Shown: positions 10,896 to 23,282, numbered from the stretch's first letter. The stretch: DNA of 64,000 bases from Onchidella celtica (GCA_963931925.1 OZ007579.1:25004269-25068268); one strand, 5' to 3'. Notes: generated by a model from the sequence alone, not told the origin. Numbers and translations are program-made.

Positions 10896-13543
10896 CAAAT
10901 GTCTATAGCCTGAGATAACAATGCTTGGGGCTGTTTCGGCCATTCAATGGGTTTTTTTTTTTAGAATACATTCATTTCGTGATTACAGTTAGGTCCACTT
11001 TTCAACATTAGCGTAAACTCTGCCATGTATAATTATGGCAACTTCGTAAAGCCAGACCACTTGAAGAGGGGAAGAACGAAGGATAACGAAAAATAAAGAA
11101 AGAAATACACAAAGGAAGACAGAATGAATGAAAGAAAGAAAGAACGAACGATCGAAAAAAGGATGTAAATTAATCAGCTATCTGCATAAAGAATCGCTAA
11201 AATGGTATGCTGTTTTCCCATTTAACATTGATTTAAGTAAACAAATAAATAAATAAATAGATAATAAAAGACAATAAATAAGTAAACAAATAAGAGAGAG
11301 AGACAGAAAGAAATCAATAAACAAAATTGAAATTATCTTATTCCTTGAGCAAAGAGCCATTATACTAATTTTTATCGAGCAGGGTGGGTGAGGAGAGGGG
11401 AAGGATAATGGGAGACGCTGTTATATAATTCATGCTAGGTTTCGTCGATCACTATTAAACAGAAATTTAACATTACCACGATGCAAAAAGCCTCTAATGT
11501 AAGATCTGCGTGCTGACACGTATTACCGTCTAGATACAGCAGTAACTTATGTGTTATAAAACCCCCATGCCTGTTTCAGGCTGACCAGTTGACCATGGAT
11601 AAACCCAGGGATAATCCTATAATCTTCCACACAAAAAGCTGCACTAAATTGCATTTCCATTGGGTTCTAATCCTCTAACTTGATACTGGGCTCACCCAGG
11701 CAGATATTAGTCAACGTTATTGATTAGCCAAAATGCAGATGGTCGTTTTAGCGGTTTTTATTGTATTCACAGTGGATTCTCTGGGCAAATCTAGTCGCGC
11801 AAACCGTTGAGCCTACTGACATTGAAAAACTATTCCTGTTTATAAAATTTTATATACATGTACAAGGCAGGCCAAAAGTAGATATATACAAATTGCGCCA
11901 AATAATGCCAGATTCTTGAGTCGAGGTGGCCAAATCTGGACTCAACCCTGAAACTGTCGTTTATATTCAGTGGAAACAGAATCCGTTTGCTCTGTTTGGC
12001 CCAAAATAATTTTGTTTATTGTAACAAAGATAGTCACTACTGATGTCATTATTATGAGCATTAAAAAAAAGAATGTTAAAATGTAGTTCCCAGTTTTCCC
12101 CATCCAACTTTTGGTATGTCGCTATTTAGGTCACAGCTGTGGGGTGGCATTGGTCATGTATGCATGTCATGTTCATTGATTGGCAGAGAGAATGGTGGAT
12201 TGGTTTGATATAATTACTGGACTGGAAAATCGGCTCATGGACCATTAGTTCTATCAATACGTTCCGTAACTGCTTTTTTTCATGGGAAACATACGGTGCT
12301 GGCTGCTGGTGGGACAAAAGGGAATACCGAGGGTGGTGGGGTGGGAGAGAGGGACAGACAGACAGATAAAGATAGAGAGAGAAAGAAGGGAGAGAGGGAA
12401 AAAGACCGAGAAAAAGAGACACAAAAATTAAGAAAGAAAGAGACAGACAGACGCGCATACACACACACACACACACAGATAAAGAGAGAGAGAGAGAGAG
12501 AGGGAGGAGACAGAGATAATGGAAGAGAAATGTAAAAAGAAAAATGGAGGAACGAAAGATTAAAGAGAGTAAAGGGCAAGAGCGAAAGATGAAAGATTGA
12601 TTAAAAGAACACAACGAAGAAGTGGGAAAGGTCAAGCCAAAATGAGGAAGCACGAAAGCAACAGGATGATGAAAAACAGGGAATCTGTAGGGTTCAAAAC
12701 CTACTTGGCGACGGATGAAATCAGAACTTAGGCCTCGGTGCCGTGATAGGGAGATCCCCAGCGTTCAAGACGGGGGTAGGCAAGAAAACACAAAAAAACT
12801 AACTAATGTTGAATAAATGCTCCTCCGCCCCTTTTTTTAAAAAGAAAGAATAGGGCTGGGAGAGAGTGGGAGACAGAAATAAACAAGCGGATAATAAGAG
12901 AAGAGGGCGGAGGCGTAAAGAAAATAAAAAAATAATGAACATAGGGACACCAGGAAGGCGGCAAAGATAAAAAGTCTAAGGAGAGCCAGAACAGGGATTG
13001 AATGAACGTTCGCACAAACAAGCTCACGCTCTGCCCAGCATGCAATGTAACTCGTGTATGATGTAGATATGGTCACTGCTCTCCTCTAACGGCATTGGTC
13101 ATTTTTGACACTTTTGAGATATTAAGAAAAAAAAAAAACCACTTCCTTTTCCTGTCATTTCGTGTCTTGTGTCGCTATGATTCTTTTGGATCATTACATT
13201 TTCCTACTGGCGCATTTCTTTTTCTATGATATTATATGAAAACCTTTAATGTCCAGGAATGCAATGAATCCTCAGTTGCTTTCTTGGCATATGTCTGACA
13301 TATGCCACTATCGTAGAGCAGTAACGATGTCATGTCGCTGGCCTTTCATGTAACTACACTAGTGTGAATGACTTAATTCTACAGGAGAGGTAAAGCAAAA
13401 AATGTACAGCTTCCTTAACTTAAGTACATTTTTTTTTGGGTTACAATCGTTTGAAATAGGCCTATGGTTTCAGTAGACATCAATAGAAAAGTTTTCTATG
13501 AGTAGGCCTACACAGAATATCTTGCAAAAAGGAACTGTCGTGC
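10896..13543. repeat. Non-coding stretch with simple repeats
   Basis: GAAA/GAAAG (11,085-11,160), AAAT/AATA (11,235-11,300), GACA, GAGA and CA runs (12,350-12,525), and purine-rich sequence to about 13,000. The minus-strand reading frames of 80-175 codons here are translations of CT/CA repeats. No supported exon or terminal repeat. Confidence 0.6.
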
Positions 13544-13693
13544 GATTTCATGATAATAATAGTTCGTCCATCAGGTATGATGATGACCTTAACAACACCA
13601 GAGGAATAAAGAACAGAAATTGTTGAGAATTTCAACACATGGACAATAAAGAGAACTAAAGGACACAGAGGACAGAATGGAAAGACTGTTCTT

Positions 13694-16600
13694 TCATGAC
13701 TTATAGCTTCTCATGTGACTGATAAGTCCTATTTTTGCCCTGCAGACCCTTCCGCATAAATGACAAGAGTGCTCCGTTGGTTCAGTACCACTGGGCCTTT
13801 TCTTGCGCCGTTCTCTTTTTTTGATAGCCTGCTGGACTCTGTCAGCTTCCCATGCTTTACTGCCTCTGGTAAGGGCCGCCCTCCAATTTGCACGATCAAG
13901 TGAGAGCTTTTCCCACTCACTCACATCAATGGCAAAGGCCTTCATTGATTGCTTGAGAGTGTCTTTGTAACGTCTCTTTGGGGCCCCAACATTCCTCGTT
14001 CACTTGGAGAGCTCAGAGAAGAAGATTTGCTTAGGGAGTCTGGAGTCGGGCATTCTGACAACATGTCCTGCCCAACGTAGCTGAATTTTTTTCAGGTGGC
14101 AGAAAATGCTCAATTCCTTGGCACGATTGAGGACCTCAGTGTCTGGAATTTTATCCTGCCATTTGATCCTTAGGATCTTTCTAAGGCAGGCCAGATGAAA
14201 GTGATTTAGCTTTCTGGCATGCGATTGGTACACTGTCCAGGTTTCAGCCCCATAGAGTAGGGTGGGAAGGACCACAGCATTGTACACTTTCAGCTTAGTG
14301 TCTGTGCGAATGCCGGCAACATCCCACACTCTCTTTCGAAGCCTGCCAAATGCAGAGCTGGCTTTGCTGATTCTTGAGAGAATTTCAGTATCAACACGAG
14401 CCGTGGAAGACAGTGTACTGCCAAGATAGGTGAAGTTCTCCGACACCTTTAGAAGACTGTCATGGACTTTGATATTTGGGGTCACAGGATACTTGTCGTC
14501 TGGAGTAGGCTGATGGAGCACTTCCGTCTTCTTTGTGCTTATTGTGAGGCCAAAGTTGTCACAGGCACTAGAGAACTTATCAACACAGTTTTGCATGCTA
14601 TCCTCATCGTGTGCCAGAAGTGCACAATCATCAGCAAATAGTAGGTCACAGACTTGAGTACTTTTGGTTTTGGTTTTTGCCTGAAGTCTCCTGAGGTTGA
14701 ATAGACTGCCATCAGTTCGGTACTTGATGCTTACCCCTTGAGGAGGAGAGCTAAAGGCTTCTTGTAGCATTGCAGAGAACATGATGCTGAACAGAGTTGG
14801 GGCTAAGACACAACCCTGTTTTACCCCATTTGTGACAGCAAAGGGCTCTGAAACACTGCCTTTGCTTTTGACTGCAGCTTGCATGCCATCATGAAACTGG
14901 CGCACTATTGTGATGAATTCGGGTGGACACCCAAACTTCGCCAAGATTTTCCAGAGGCCTTCACGACACACTGTGTCAAATGCTTTTGTGAGGTCAACAA
15001 ATGTGATATACAGCGCTTTATTTTGTTCCATGCATTTTTCCTGAATCTGTCTGGCGGCAAAAATCATATCCGCCGTTCCCCTCTCTTTACGAAAGCCACA
15101 TTGGCTCCCGGGAAGCAAGTCATTTGACGAGAGGTGATCAAGAAGGCGATTCAGAAGCATTCTTGCCAATATTTTGCCAGCAATTGAAAGTAGAGAGATT
15201 CCCCGATGGTTGTCACAGACTTGGCTGTCCCCTTTGTTTTTGTACAGATGGATGATTGAAGCATCTTTGAAGTCCTGTGGCAGCTTCCCTGCTTTCAACA
15301 TATGATTGAACAACTCGGTCATCCTTTCAATAAGCTTTTCTCCACCGAAGGCATACACCTCAGCAGGAATTGAATCCACGCCTGGTGATTTGTTAAAGGA
15401 CATCTGATTTGTGGCAGTTCGGGTCTCATTTGCTGTGAATGGCTTGGCAAGAGCTGCATTAATAGGAGTCTGAGGGAGGCGGTCAATGGACTCAGTATTT
15501 ATATTTGATGGCCGATTTAGCACACCTCCGAAATGTTCTGCCCAACGCTGAATTATGGCATTCAACTCAACAATGCGTGTTGAACCATCTGACGCAAGAA
15601 GTGGCGTAGTGCCAGAGCGGGATGGTCCAAACACAGCTCGGAGGCTCTCAAAGAACTTTCTAGTGTTGTTTGTGTCGGCATATTTCTGAGTTTCTCTTAC
15701 TCGCTCTTCAAGCCAGTCATTTTTCATTTTCCTCAGCTTCTTCTGGAGTACACCCTTACATGCACGCAGTGCATCAGCTTTTGCTGTGGAAGAGGGGTCA
15801 CTGCAGTGAGCTTGGATGAGACTATTTTTTTCTTTGATGAGCACTTTGATTTCATTATCATTATCATTGAACCAGTCCTGGTGCTTGCGGACAGGAAAAC
15901 CAACGGTGCTGCTGGCGCAAGAGTGTACAGTCGTATTTAGGTCAGTCCAGCTCTGTTCAATGTTCTCAAGGTCAAAAGTCACGCAATCCAATTTTGAGGA
16001 GAGTTCTGATGAGAGCTCGCTCTGTTTCTCAGCTGGGCAGAGTTTTGAAACATTTAGGCGTTTAGGTGGCGCTTTCCCTTGAGGGCGTCTATTGCGCCTC
16101 AATGTTAGTCTGAGCTTGCAAACAATGAGTCTCTGGTCAGTTCCACACTCGGCACCACACATCGCCTTTGTTACAAGGACATCCTTTCTGTCAGTCTTCC
16201 TCACAGTGACATAGTCTATGAGATGCCAATGCTTTGAGCGGGGATGCATCCATGACGTTCTGTTTCTCACGGGGAGACTAAAATTTGTGTTGGTAATGAA
16301 CAGGCCAAATTCAGCGCACAAAGTAAGTAAGCGCAACCCATTGTTATTGCATGAACCAACTCCATGAGGGCCCAAAACATTTGGCCACGCTGAGATTTCG
16401 GAGCCAACCCTAGCATTGAAGTCCCCCAAGAGAATCAGCTTATCAGCTGCCGGGACAGAGCATATGACAGATTCTAGATCAGAATAGAACTTGTCTTTGG
16501 CTTCATCTGGGTTTATCATGGTGGGCGCATATGCGCTAATGAGGGTGGCTGACTGGCTTTTCCCAACTGGGATCCTGAGTGTCATTAGCCTGTCATTTAT

Positions 16601-16828
16601 TTCAATTGGCATGGACTGCAAGTTTCTGACAAGGTCATTTTTAATTGCAAACCCAACACCATGCTGTCTCGGTTCGACTGCACACTTGCCTTTCCAGAAG
16701 AAGGTGTATCCACCACTGAGCTCTTTGAGTTGGCCACTATCAGGGAGTCTGGTCTCACTGAGTGCCACTATGTCCAGGTTGTACCTGCTGAGCTCAATGG
16801 CAACAATTTCTTTTTGTTTCGACCGCAA
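13694..16828 (-). pseudogene. LINE endonuclease/reverse transcriptase ORF, copy 1 (broken)
   Basis: Compared with the copy at 52,369-55,596 this frame carries at least four lesions. About 79 bp are missing near 16,805, removing the start of the endonuclease domain (the WN motif) and shifting the frame. The endonuclease TDH motif reads TDQ. A nonsense codon near 14,000 (AAG TGA in place of AAT GGA) cuts the frame before the C-terminal tail. The last His of the C2H2 finger is Tyr. The reverse transcriptase core with FADD is still open. Long open frame despite these lesions indicates youth, not function. Confidence 0.92.
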
Positions 16829-16859
16829 AAAGGGATCCCCACTGGTCGCGGTATACCAG

Positions 16860-17459
16860 TCAGGGTGATGTGAAGTGGGCTTTCTTTAGGGCACTTTTTC
16901 TAGCCCCTTCCTCAGTTGAGGTGAGCAGTGCTATCCTTAAATAAGGCTGCTCAGCTACTGTGGGTGCTGCCTCCCCACGCCTCCACTTCAATCGACGATG
17001 AAGCGACCATAGCCCACAGCCACCAACGGGTAGGTCTGTGCTAACAGCTTCCAGTCTATCCAAACCTGCTGCCACCGCACTCGCCCATCGCCGTTGGAAT
17101 TTTGAGAGGAAAGAAGACGAGACAAAGATGAAAGAAGACGAGGTGAGTGTTAAGACTAGCGCAAAGAATTTGTTTTTAGTGAGAAAGAGCTGCGCAAACA
17201 TCAGACTCACTCTCTCGCCTGGACACAACTTATCCAAGTGGCAAGACAGGGTCAAGACGACTGGAAATGTATCCAGGTGCAGGAGGATGCCAGAGGGACA
17301 GTCATATTGCCTGACCGGCTGCCTGTAGGCTACTCCACAGCCTCGCAGTCCCAACTGACTAGGGTGAAAGACCCATACCAAAGAACACCAATACTGGTGG
17401 ATGCTCTGTGTCACGATATCCAGGCCAGAGTGACGGTATATTGCCATCTGCCCTTTCAA
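16860..17459 (-). other. LINE 5' leader, copy 1
   Basis: A 199-codon open frame precedes the main frame in this copy and in copy 2 (55,614-56,213). By eye five of the six differences between copies in this stretch change the amino acid, so I favour an untranslated leader over a true ORF1. No RNA-recognition motif or CCHC knuckle is visible. Confidence 0.5.
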
Positions 17460-17597
17460 TCAACCACTGGCCTGCTGCCGCCAGCTTCGAAGCTGCGTCC
17501 GGGAAGTTTGCTCAATTCTTCGTCTGTGATTTAGGCAAACAAGCCTATGACCACACCGCTACCGGGGGCCAATATGAAGGACTCAGATTTCATGATA

Positions 17598-18703
17598 CGG
17601 CCAGCGATATGTACATGTATGTTTCGACCTACAGTGGGCAGTTGACAGGAGCACATCCATATACATGACAGTGTAACTCCTGTACCTGAGAGGCTGGGGA
17701 AGGGATGCTGTCTACATGAAGAAGTACGGCAATAGTTTGGTCTTAGGCAGTGGAACTGAAATTTTGCCTCCACATTGTAAACACCAGCACCATCAAGAGC
17801 AGTAATACATGTAGTTTCCCCACCCAGGAAAGGAAATGATCCCTACAAAAGGTGATGTTGTTATAACCAGGGGTGCAGCAAACAAAAGTGCAATCAAATG
17901 TTAACACGTCAAGATTTTTATCACAGCACCGGCAAACTATTCTGTTCGACCACTAAACAGCTTGCACGCAAAGGGTTAAACTTGTCACACACACACACAC
18001 ACACACACACAGATCATCAAATCTTAGATGGACTCAACTCTGCCAGTTACTTACATCATCCAGGTAACCTTGGCCACAAACCTACAACATACTCAAGCTG
18101 TGTTTTTATGTGCACGGAAACGGAAACGGTAATGAAAACGTCAAAACTCCATCGGGTGGTAAAAAGAAAGAGTGTTTCCATGTGTAGGGAAACGAGTAGT
18201 AGCGTACCGTGCCAAATCTGTTCTGTCTCGGTTTATTTTGTCTGAACTTTGGAACTTTGAACTTTGGAGTTGAAATCTCAGGCTATGGGGTTAAACCGCA
18301 CCCCGCGCACTAGTGAAACGGAAATAACTTAAGTCTGTTTCGCTCGTTGATTCAAAGAAAGGTCGAGTGAAAACCGAAGCAGGTCAGACCTCACTCAGCA
18401 CACTACTAGCCTTTGTTGATTTACAAAATACTTTGAAAAGAATAATAGAATATTATTTGTGGGTAGTAACAGGGTTTGGAACAAACTTTGCACGACGGAA
18501 AGCTTGCGTTTCTTCTTTTTCTTCATTTCATTTCTAATTCTTTTATAATTAATTGTAGCGTTCTTTTAATACTTGTTTCTAACACGGGGCTCTGTAACAT
18601 CCCTTTGTATCAGAACTTAATTGGGTTGAATATCGCTTTGAAAGGGCTTCGAACCTGTGTCTACTCTCATTTGAATAAAAGCTCTCACCACAAAACCATT
18701 TTT
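17598..18703. repeat. Non-coding stretch with CA repeat and MITE fragment
   Basis: Contains (CA)n at 17,987-18,011. At about 18,095-18,235 a segment related to the foldback element at 61,645-61,782 shares GTGCACGGAAACGGAAACGG and AAAACGTC. A short direct repeat GAACTTTGGAACTTTGAACT lies near 18,243-18,262. No exon. Confidence 0.5.
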
Positions 18704-18744
18704 TCTTGGGGGGGGGGGGGGGGAGGAGATGGTTCCTGATGTTC

Positions 18745-18784
<40 letters not shown>

Positions 18785-18785
18785 C
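18704..18785. repeat. G tract followed by (ATT)n
   Basis: Sixteen or so G residues (18,708-18,724), a short unique spacer, and a TTATTATT run to 18,783. Simple sequence; no coding. Confidence 0.9.
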
Positions 18786-19604
18786 TCCTATTGGTGGAAA
18801 GAAATCTCAAGGGTCACAGTGAATACTTAATGAGGTCGCTAATGCGAGTCCTAAAAGAGGACAAGGAAAGACTCATTCATCTATAGCGTGCTGGAAGTAC
18901 AACCGACGGGGTCTCTCAGGTGGGGCCACATGAATGAAGGCAATTCAGCTTGACCGCCTGGCATCAGGAAATTATCATAGCTCATTTCGCGCTAATTAAG
19001 CGGACGGGCGAGATGTCAAGTTATCACAGGGCGTAGATGGGTGCAGTGGGTCGCGCCAGGGCTAAGTGCAAGGTTATATCAGAATAAGTGTACTTTGGCA
19101 AGCCGTGCAGGAGTTGACGATTACGTTGAAGTTAAATGAAGACCCACATGCACGCACGAAGGACGGTAGGTGCTTCCTAAGACTGGTGGCTCTTTGAGAC
19201 AAGTCTGCTCCGTCCCGGCTATGGTGAGAGATGTAGACTGTGGAGTTAGACTGGACCGCGCTCTCTAGAGAGACTGAATCAAATCAAAGATACTACAGTA
19301 GAATTGACAAGATAAGATAGCTAGCGCTTTTATCGTGCACAGATTTCGCACCGCCGCCTACCGGCAAACGCGCGGAAGTCACGAAGAGTGCCGTATTTTA
19401 CAAAGCCAAATAGGGAAAATATTGAATTTTGTTCACTGTTCAGCTATCGCTACAGACTCTGATTGACGTCATTTATTATGGAATTATAACCTCAATCGCT
19501 ATGGGAAACCTCTGGCTACTTTTTTTTTTTTTTAAGTCGCAGTAGCATTGTCACACTTTTTGCACCATAAATTTACCATCATACCAAGCATTCTTTTCAT
19601 ACTA
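18786..19604. other. No recognised feature
   Basis: Mixed-composition sequence with a T run at 19,520-19,532. I see no exon or repeat end. Confidence 0.4.
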
Positions 19605-20140
19605 CTAGCTGAGTTACCCGGCCCTGCCCGGGATAAATCGATTTATTAGTTTCAGTTCTGGGTGATTATTATGGACCTGCTTCATTTTGCCTGTTCCTTT
19701 AGCTTTATTTTATTTTTGTTTGTTTGTTTGTCTTCAGATAAGTTTTACTGCTCTCCCTTTGCGCGTTGACATCCTGCGCATCCCGTCAGCATCCGTCAAA
19801 TGGCAATATGATTTGCACACGGGTTAGTTAGTTTGAGCCGAACACATCGCAGGAAGTGATAACGTCATGTGTAGGCGGAAGTGGGCTATTATTAGAAACA
19901 TACATCACTATCTTCTTGATCGTAAATATCGGATCAAACGCTCTCGTGAATTTAGTCTTTAATTATAACCGCATTTACCGATTAACTCAGAAATAACAAA
20001 CGGTTTTGTTTGTTTATAGCGATAGGAACAATGTTCGCTATCCCATAACTCTTTGTGCCAAATTTCAGGTCGGTGCGTTGTGTAGTTTCCGAGTCCATAG
20101 GACTATTGGGGGTTTTGTTGTAGCTTTATTATATAGATAT
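19605..20140 (+). repeat. Dispersed element, copy 2 (most complete)
   Basis: It opens with CTAGCTGAGTTACCCGGCCC, whose centre is an imperfect GC palindrome (ACCCGGCCCTGCCCGGG), followed by ATAAA. It ends with TTATTATATAGATATATAGA. The right 414 bp are the same as 1-414. The opening module recurs on the opposite strand at 45,015-45,042 and 46,724-46,755. Non-autonomous; family not identified. Confidence 0.8.
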
Positions 20141-21238
20141 ATAGATGCGCCATGGGCTCCGCCCCCGATCAGGGCGCAAATTGTGTGCACGGTTTTTTTA
20201 GTGGTGCGAAGAAGACAGTGTCTCATCTTATCCTTTCTAGTATCTTTGATCAAATCTGTCTGAATAATTCTGACGCGTCAAAACTGTCTTGAGTCAGCTG
20301 GAGGAAACACAGACTTCCTACACTGACTCTAAACACGCAAAAGAGCCATGACCTAGTATGTCATCAGCCTGAATGTCTTATAGTCTTCATTCAAATTCAG
20401 GTCAACGTCCACTCTCATCGGGCTTCCCCAAAATTTATAATTTTTTTTTTCATGATCATATTTCGCTATGGCGCTGTTCAGTTACGTAGCATGATAATTA
20501 AACAGTTGCAAAAGGTCGATAGATTCCTTCCTCAGTTCACGGACAGCCTAACTAGGGGGGTGTTTATAGGTTCCAGAATTTGGTAGGTGAAAAGGCTCGG
20601 TCCGTTTATATATACTGTACACACCACACTTGTACTGTCTGCTGCTACCAAAGAACATCTATTTGTACAAAGTACACAGACATGGATTCTGTGTGACCCG
20701 TTCAGAAAATACGAACAAAGCTGTACCATGCAATGTCCAGTAGAAACTAAACAAAATACCAATTACAGAAGCCCCAAATATATAAACCGTAAAGGAGAAG
20801 ATAAACTGTCGTTGGATCTGACAAAACCGGGTTAAGGGTGAAATTTTTGTTCTTCGTTAAAAAAATCAAAATAAAATACATATATTTCGAAGATGATTAA
20901 TTTTCAAGTAAAATATTTTAACTGAATGCAGAAAAAAATGGTTAATCTTTCTTATTAGAAGCAAATCTCAATTTCCATAGAAATTTTTTCTAAGGGGGAG
21001 ATGTTTTCTTAGGAATTTACTTCTTCACCCGATGCCCGATTTCGTCAGGTCCGCTCCCAAATAATAGATTTTAGTGAACATTTAAATCAACTTGAATAAA
21101 GAATTTGAAAATTTTACAAAGATGGGATTACCACAAGGTAGAAAACTCTATCAAAATCATTATAGAATGTCCTTGCTCATCGTAACCTGTCAGTTTTACA
21201 CCCCCCCCCCAACCCCCCAACAGTGCTGCCCCGCCCAC
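20141..21238. other. No supported gene
   Basis: AT-rich. C runs lie at 21,200-21,220, immediately downstream (minus strand) of the gene A exon donor at 21,238. A TTATATATA near 20,607 is not associated with a gene I can support. Confidence 0.4.
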
Positions 21239-22793
21239 CTGTGTGCTGCTGACGCCTGGTCTGTGTCGTTCTGGGTCGCTCCCGCTGCCACCCGGAGGCG
21301 GCTACTTCCTGCTGCTCTCGGGCTGGACGGAGATCCGTGGCGCTGCGGGAAATGGGTCGACTGTCTAACAGGTTCCGTTGGAAGGTGTTCTGGGAGTCAG
21401 CAAGCAATGGTTTCTGTTGCTTCTCACGTGTGAGCATGCGCTTTTGGTTGTCCACGCCCACGGGAAACTTCCGCTGTGCCTGTCCTGATTCGCTAACGTC
21501 ACTTCCTCGCCGGAACAATCGGATGTCCCTAGAGCCAAAGGAATCAAAGTCATCATAGGTGTACTCATCATCTGTCAGAGAGCCCGAATCTTCATCGCCC
21601 GTCTCGTTAGCATCATCTTCCTCTTTTTTCTCTTTCACCGGAGGCACCTTGGGAGTTACCTCCCTTCCTCTGTCTTCATCCACCCAAGTTACTGCCCTTT
21701 TCACCTCTGAAGGCGGAACAGACAGCTCTGTACTGTCATCCTCTTTACTTTGATTAGGTCGGTCATGTTCAGCTGTGTCTTGGGCATCCAACAGATTTCC
21801 AGCTTTTCCCTCAACATGAAGCTTGAAGCTTGTTTGAGCTTTTTCGAAATCGAAATTCAGTGTGTCGTCCAAATCTGTACCCACACGACTTCTCTTACCG
21901 TCTCGAGTTGGCAGGTTAATTCGTTCACGTCCTTCGACTTCAACCACTGTCATCGCTGATTCACTAGCCCGTGCTGGATCTAGCCGACTGTCAGTGGTGA
22001 TGTCATGAGAGGCGTTGTAAACGTTTACTCTAGACATATCAAGTGAGTTTTCTGCCAGCCGGTCTTGTCTCGGCGACGCTGTTAATCGAGAAACTCCCTC
22101 AAAAGAATTCCCCTCCTCCGTTACCCGAGTTTGTTCAAAAGATTTGTTCAGCAAAGCCACAACCTGTTTTCTCTCGCTAAAAGTTGACGTGGCTTCACTC
22201 GTAACGTCATCTGCATTGGTGACGCCAAGAGCTTTCAAGGCAGGATGGGATGTAGAATCCTCAGTAGCACTGTCTCTGCTGGCAGATCGGCCGTTTATAG
22301 GTTCGTATTTCCCTTTATCTTTGGTCGAGACGCCTGGATGAAGCCCTATCGTGAGACCTGCACCAGAAAATTCCTCGGCCCTCGTGTTGTCCTCAATTTC
22401 CACGGGTTTCTTTTCCACCAAGAGAACGCCTCGGCCGCTTGACTTGTCTGATTCAGCCATGTCTTCTTCCTCGTTATCGCCCTCGTCACCGCTCAAAGGT
22501 TCTAGAACTTCATGAGTTACAGGTAATAATGATGATGCATAATGAGTCACCGCCTGATTCTGACTGGACGCCATGCTGGCCTGACTGTCTTCCTGAGCTG
22601 GCGGGTCTGTAGTGACAACCGAAGCGGGCACCATTTTATCCCCAACTTCGACGCTTTTATCCAGCGACACATTTTTGTTCTTTATATCATTATGATCCAT
22701 TTCTCCAACGCTCCCTGCTCTAATGTCTACTCCTCGCTCATCACTGTCGTCATCTTCCTCTTCAACGCCATTTTCATGAGTGACGTCAGTAGC
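21239..22793 (-). CDS. Gene A, candidate exon 4 (large acidic, disordered exon)
   Basis: The longest non-transposon, non-repetitive open frame in the window: 1,555 bp, opened by acceptor GACGTCACACAG|GCT (phase 0) and closed by donor CACACAG|GTGGGC (phase 1). The frame itself stays open from 22,844 to 21,177. About 518 residues, strongly acidic and Ser/Thr-rich in the first two thirds (EEEDDDSDERG, DEGDNEEEDMAESD), then a patch with EDSGSLTDDEYTYDDFDSFG, and an Arg/Gln-rich end. No catalytic domain, membrane segment or zinc site is apparent; most of it should be disordered. The phase-1 donor fits the phase-1 acceptor at 9,869. Base composition is clearly less AT-rich than the flanks. Family not recognised. 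Confidence 0.75.
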
Positions 22794-22898
22794 CTGTGTG
22801 ACGTCAGGGGCAGGCGTGAGGTCACCATTAGACAAATCATTCACACATACGGCTTAGCCCAAGGCGTTGGACGAGTGCTTACTTTTGGCCGAGCTTAC
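22794..22898 (-). other. Gene A, probable 105-bp intron
   Basis: The two flanking frames are the same, separated only by a TAA at 22,854-22,856. A good donor (AGT|GTAAGC at 22,898-22,893) and acceptor (CCTGACGTCACACAG at 22,794 onward) remove exactly 105 bp, including the stop, and keep phase 0. If no splicing occurs here the TAA would be a nonsense mutation. Confidence 0.55.
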
Positions 22899-23282
22899 AC
22901 TGTGTGCTTTTCCAGCTTTTTTGTGAAAACTAGCGGTCACCACATCTTCAGTGGGCAGCGATCCATTATCTAAACCTTTTGTTTCACTTTGGAAAACTGT
23001 CTCGGTCTGCAGTGTTTTCCAAATCGTTGGGTTCAAAAGCCACGCTATGTTTTTTACCCCCACTGATAATTCTGTCTTCAGTCTTAGATTCTTCAACATC
23101 GTCCAAGTCTGTCTCTGCCTGCAAACGTGTGGATTTGAGAGTTTTGGCTTTGTCGCTTTTGTCGTGTGCGAATGGTGCTGGTGTTGTGGCTGCGGTGACG
23201 GTGCTGTTGTCCAGAAAGCCGTAAGGCGTCGTGGGAGGTAAGGTGGATGCCGGGGGGGTAGGGTCGATGAGGGCGTTCGAGG
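22899..23282 (-). CDS. Gene A, candidate exon 3 (with one frameshift)
   Basis: Two overlapping minus-strand frames form one protein-like region. The first (from about 23,282) encodes SNALIDPTPPASTLPPTTPY and continues to FEPNDLENTADRDSF, then hits TGA at 22,984. The second frame picks up with SETKGLDNGSLPTEDVVTAS to the donor at 22,899. Dropping one base of the CC in TTTTCCAAAG near 22,990 joins them, so this is a 1-base indel, an assembly error, or a 61-bp intron (GTAAAA to GACAG) lacking a pyrimidine tract. Start: a CAG|CC acceptor at 23,283-23,285 is phase 1 and fits the exon at 29,520; a TAG|CG acceptor at 23,338 extends the frame but is phase 0. Disordered, Ser/Thr/Pro-rich; unknown family. 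Confidence 0.55.

Larger units (their letters stand above)
13556..17585 (-). mobile_element. Non-LTR retrotransposon (LINE), copy 1, defective
   Basis: This 4.03-kb element is flanked by a perfect 12-bp target duplication, GATTTCATGATA, at 13,544-13,555 and 17,586-17,597. It is nearly identical to the copy at 52,231-56,520. Its 3' end (minus strand) is ATGGACGAACTATTAT in both copies. At the 5' end it stops about 180 bp short of the other copy, i.e. it is 5'-truncated as expected for target-primed reverse transcription. It lies in the presumed intron of gene A, in the same transcriptional orientation. The precise duplication plus high identity to copy 2 indicates a recent insertion. Confidence 0.95.

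Noticed and set aside
12126..12653. 175-codon Leu/Ser/Cys-rich frame
   Set aside because: Runs through GA/CA simple repeats; no splice-bounded, non-repetitive core.
12690..12710. tRNA B-box-like GGTTCAAAACC
   Set aside because: No A box at the right distance and no cloverleaf can be drawn.
14879..16868. Plus-strand frames inside the LINE
   Set aside because: They are shadows of the minus-strand endonuclease/reverse transcriptase frame and recur at the same place in copy 2.
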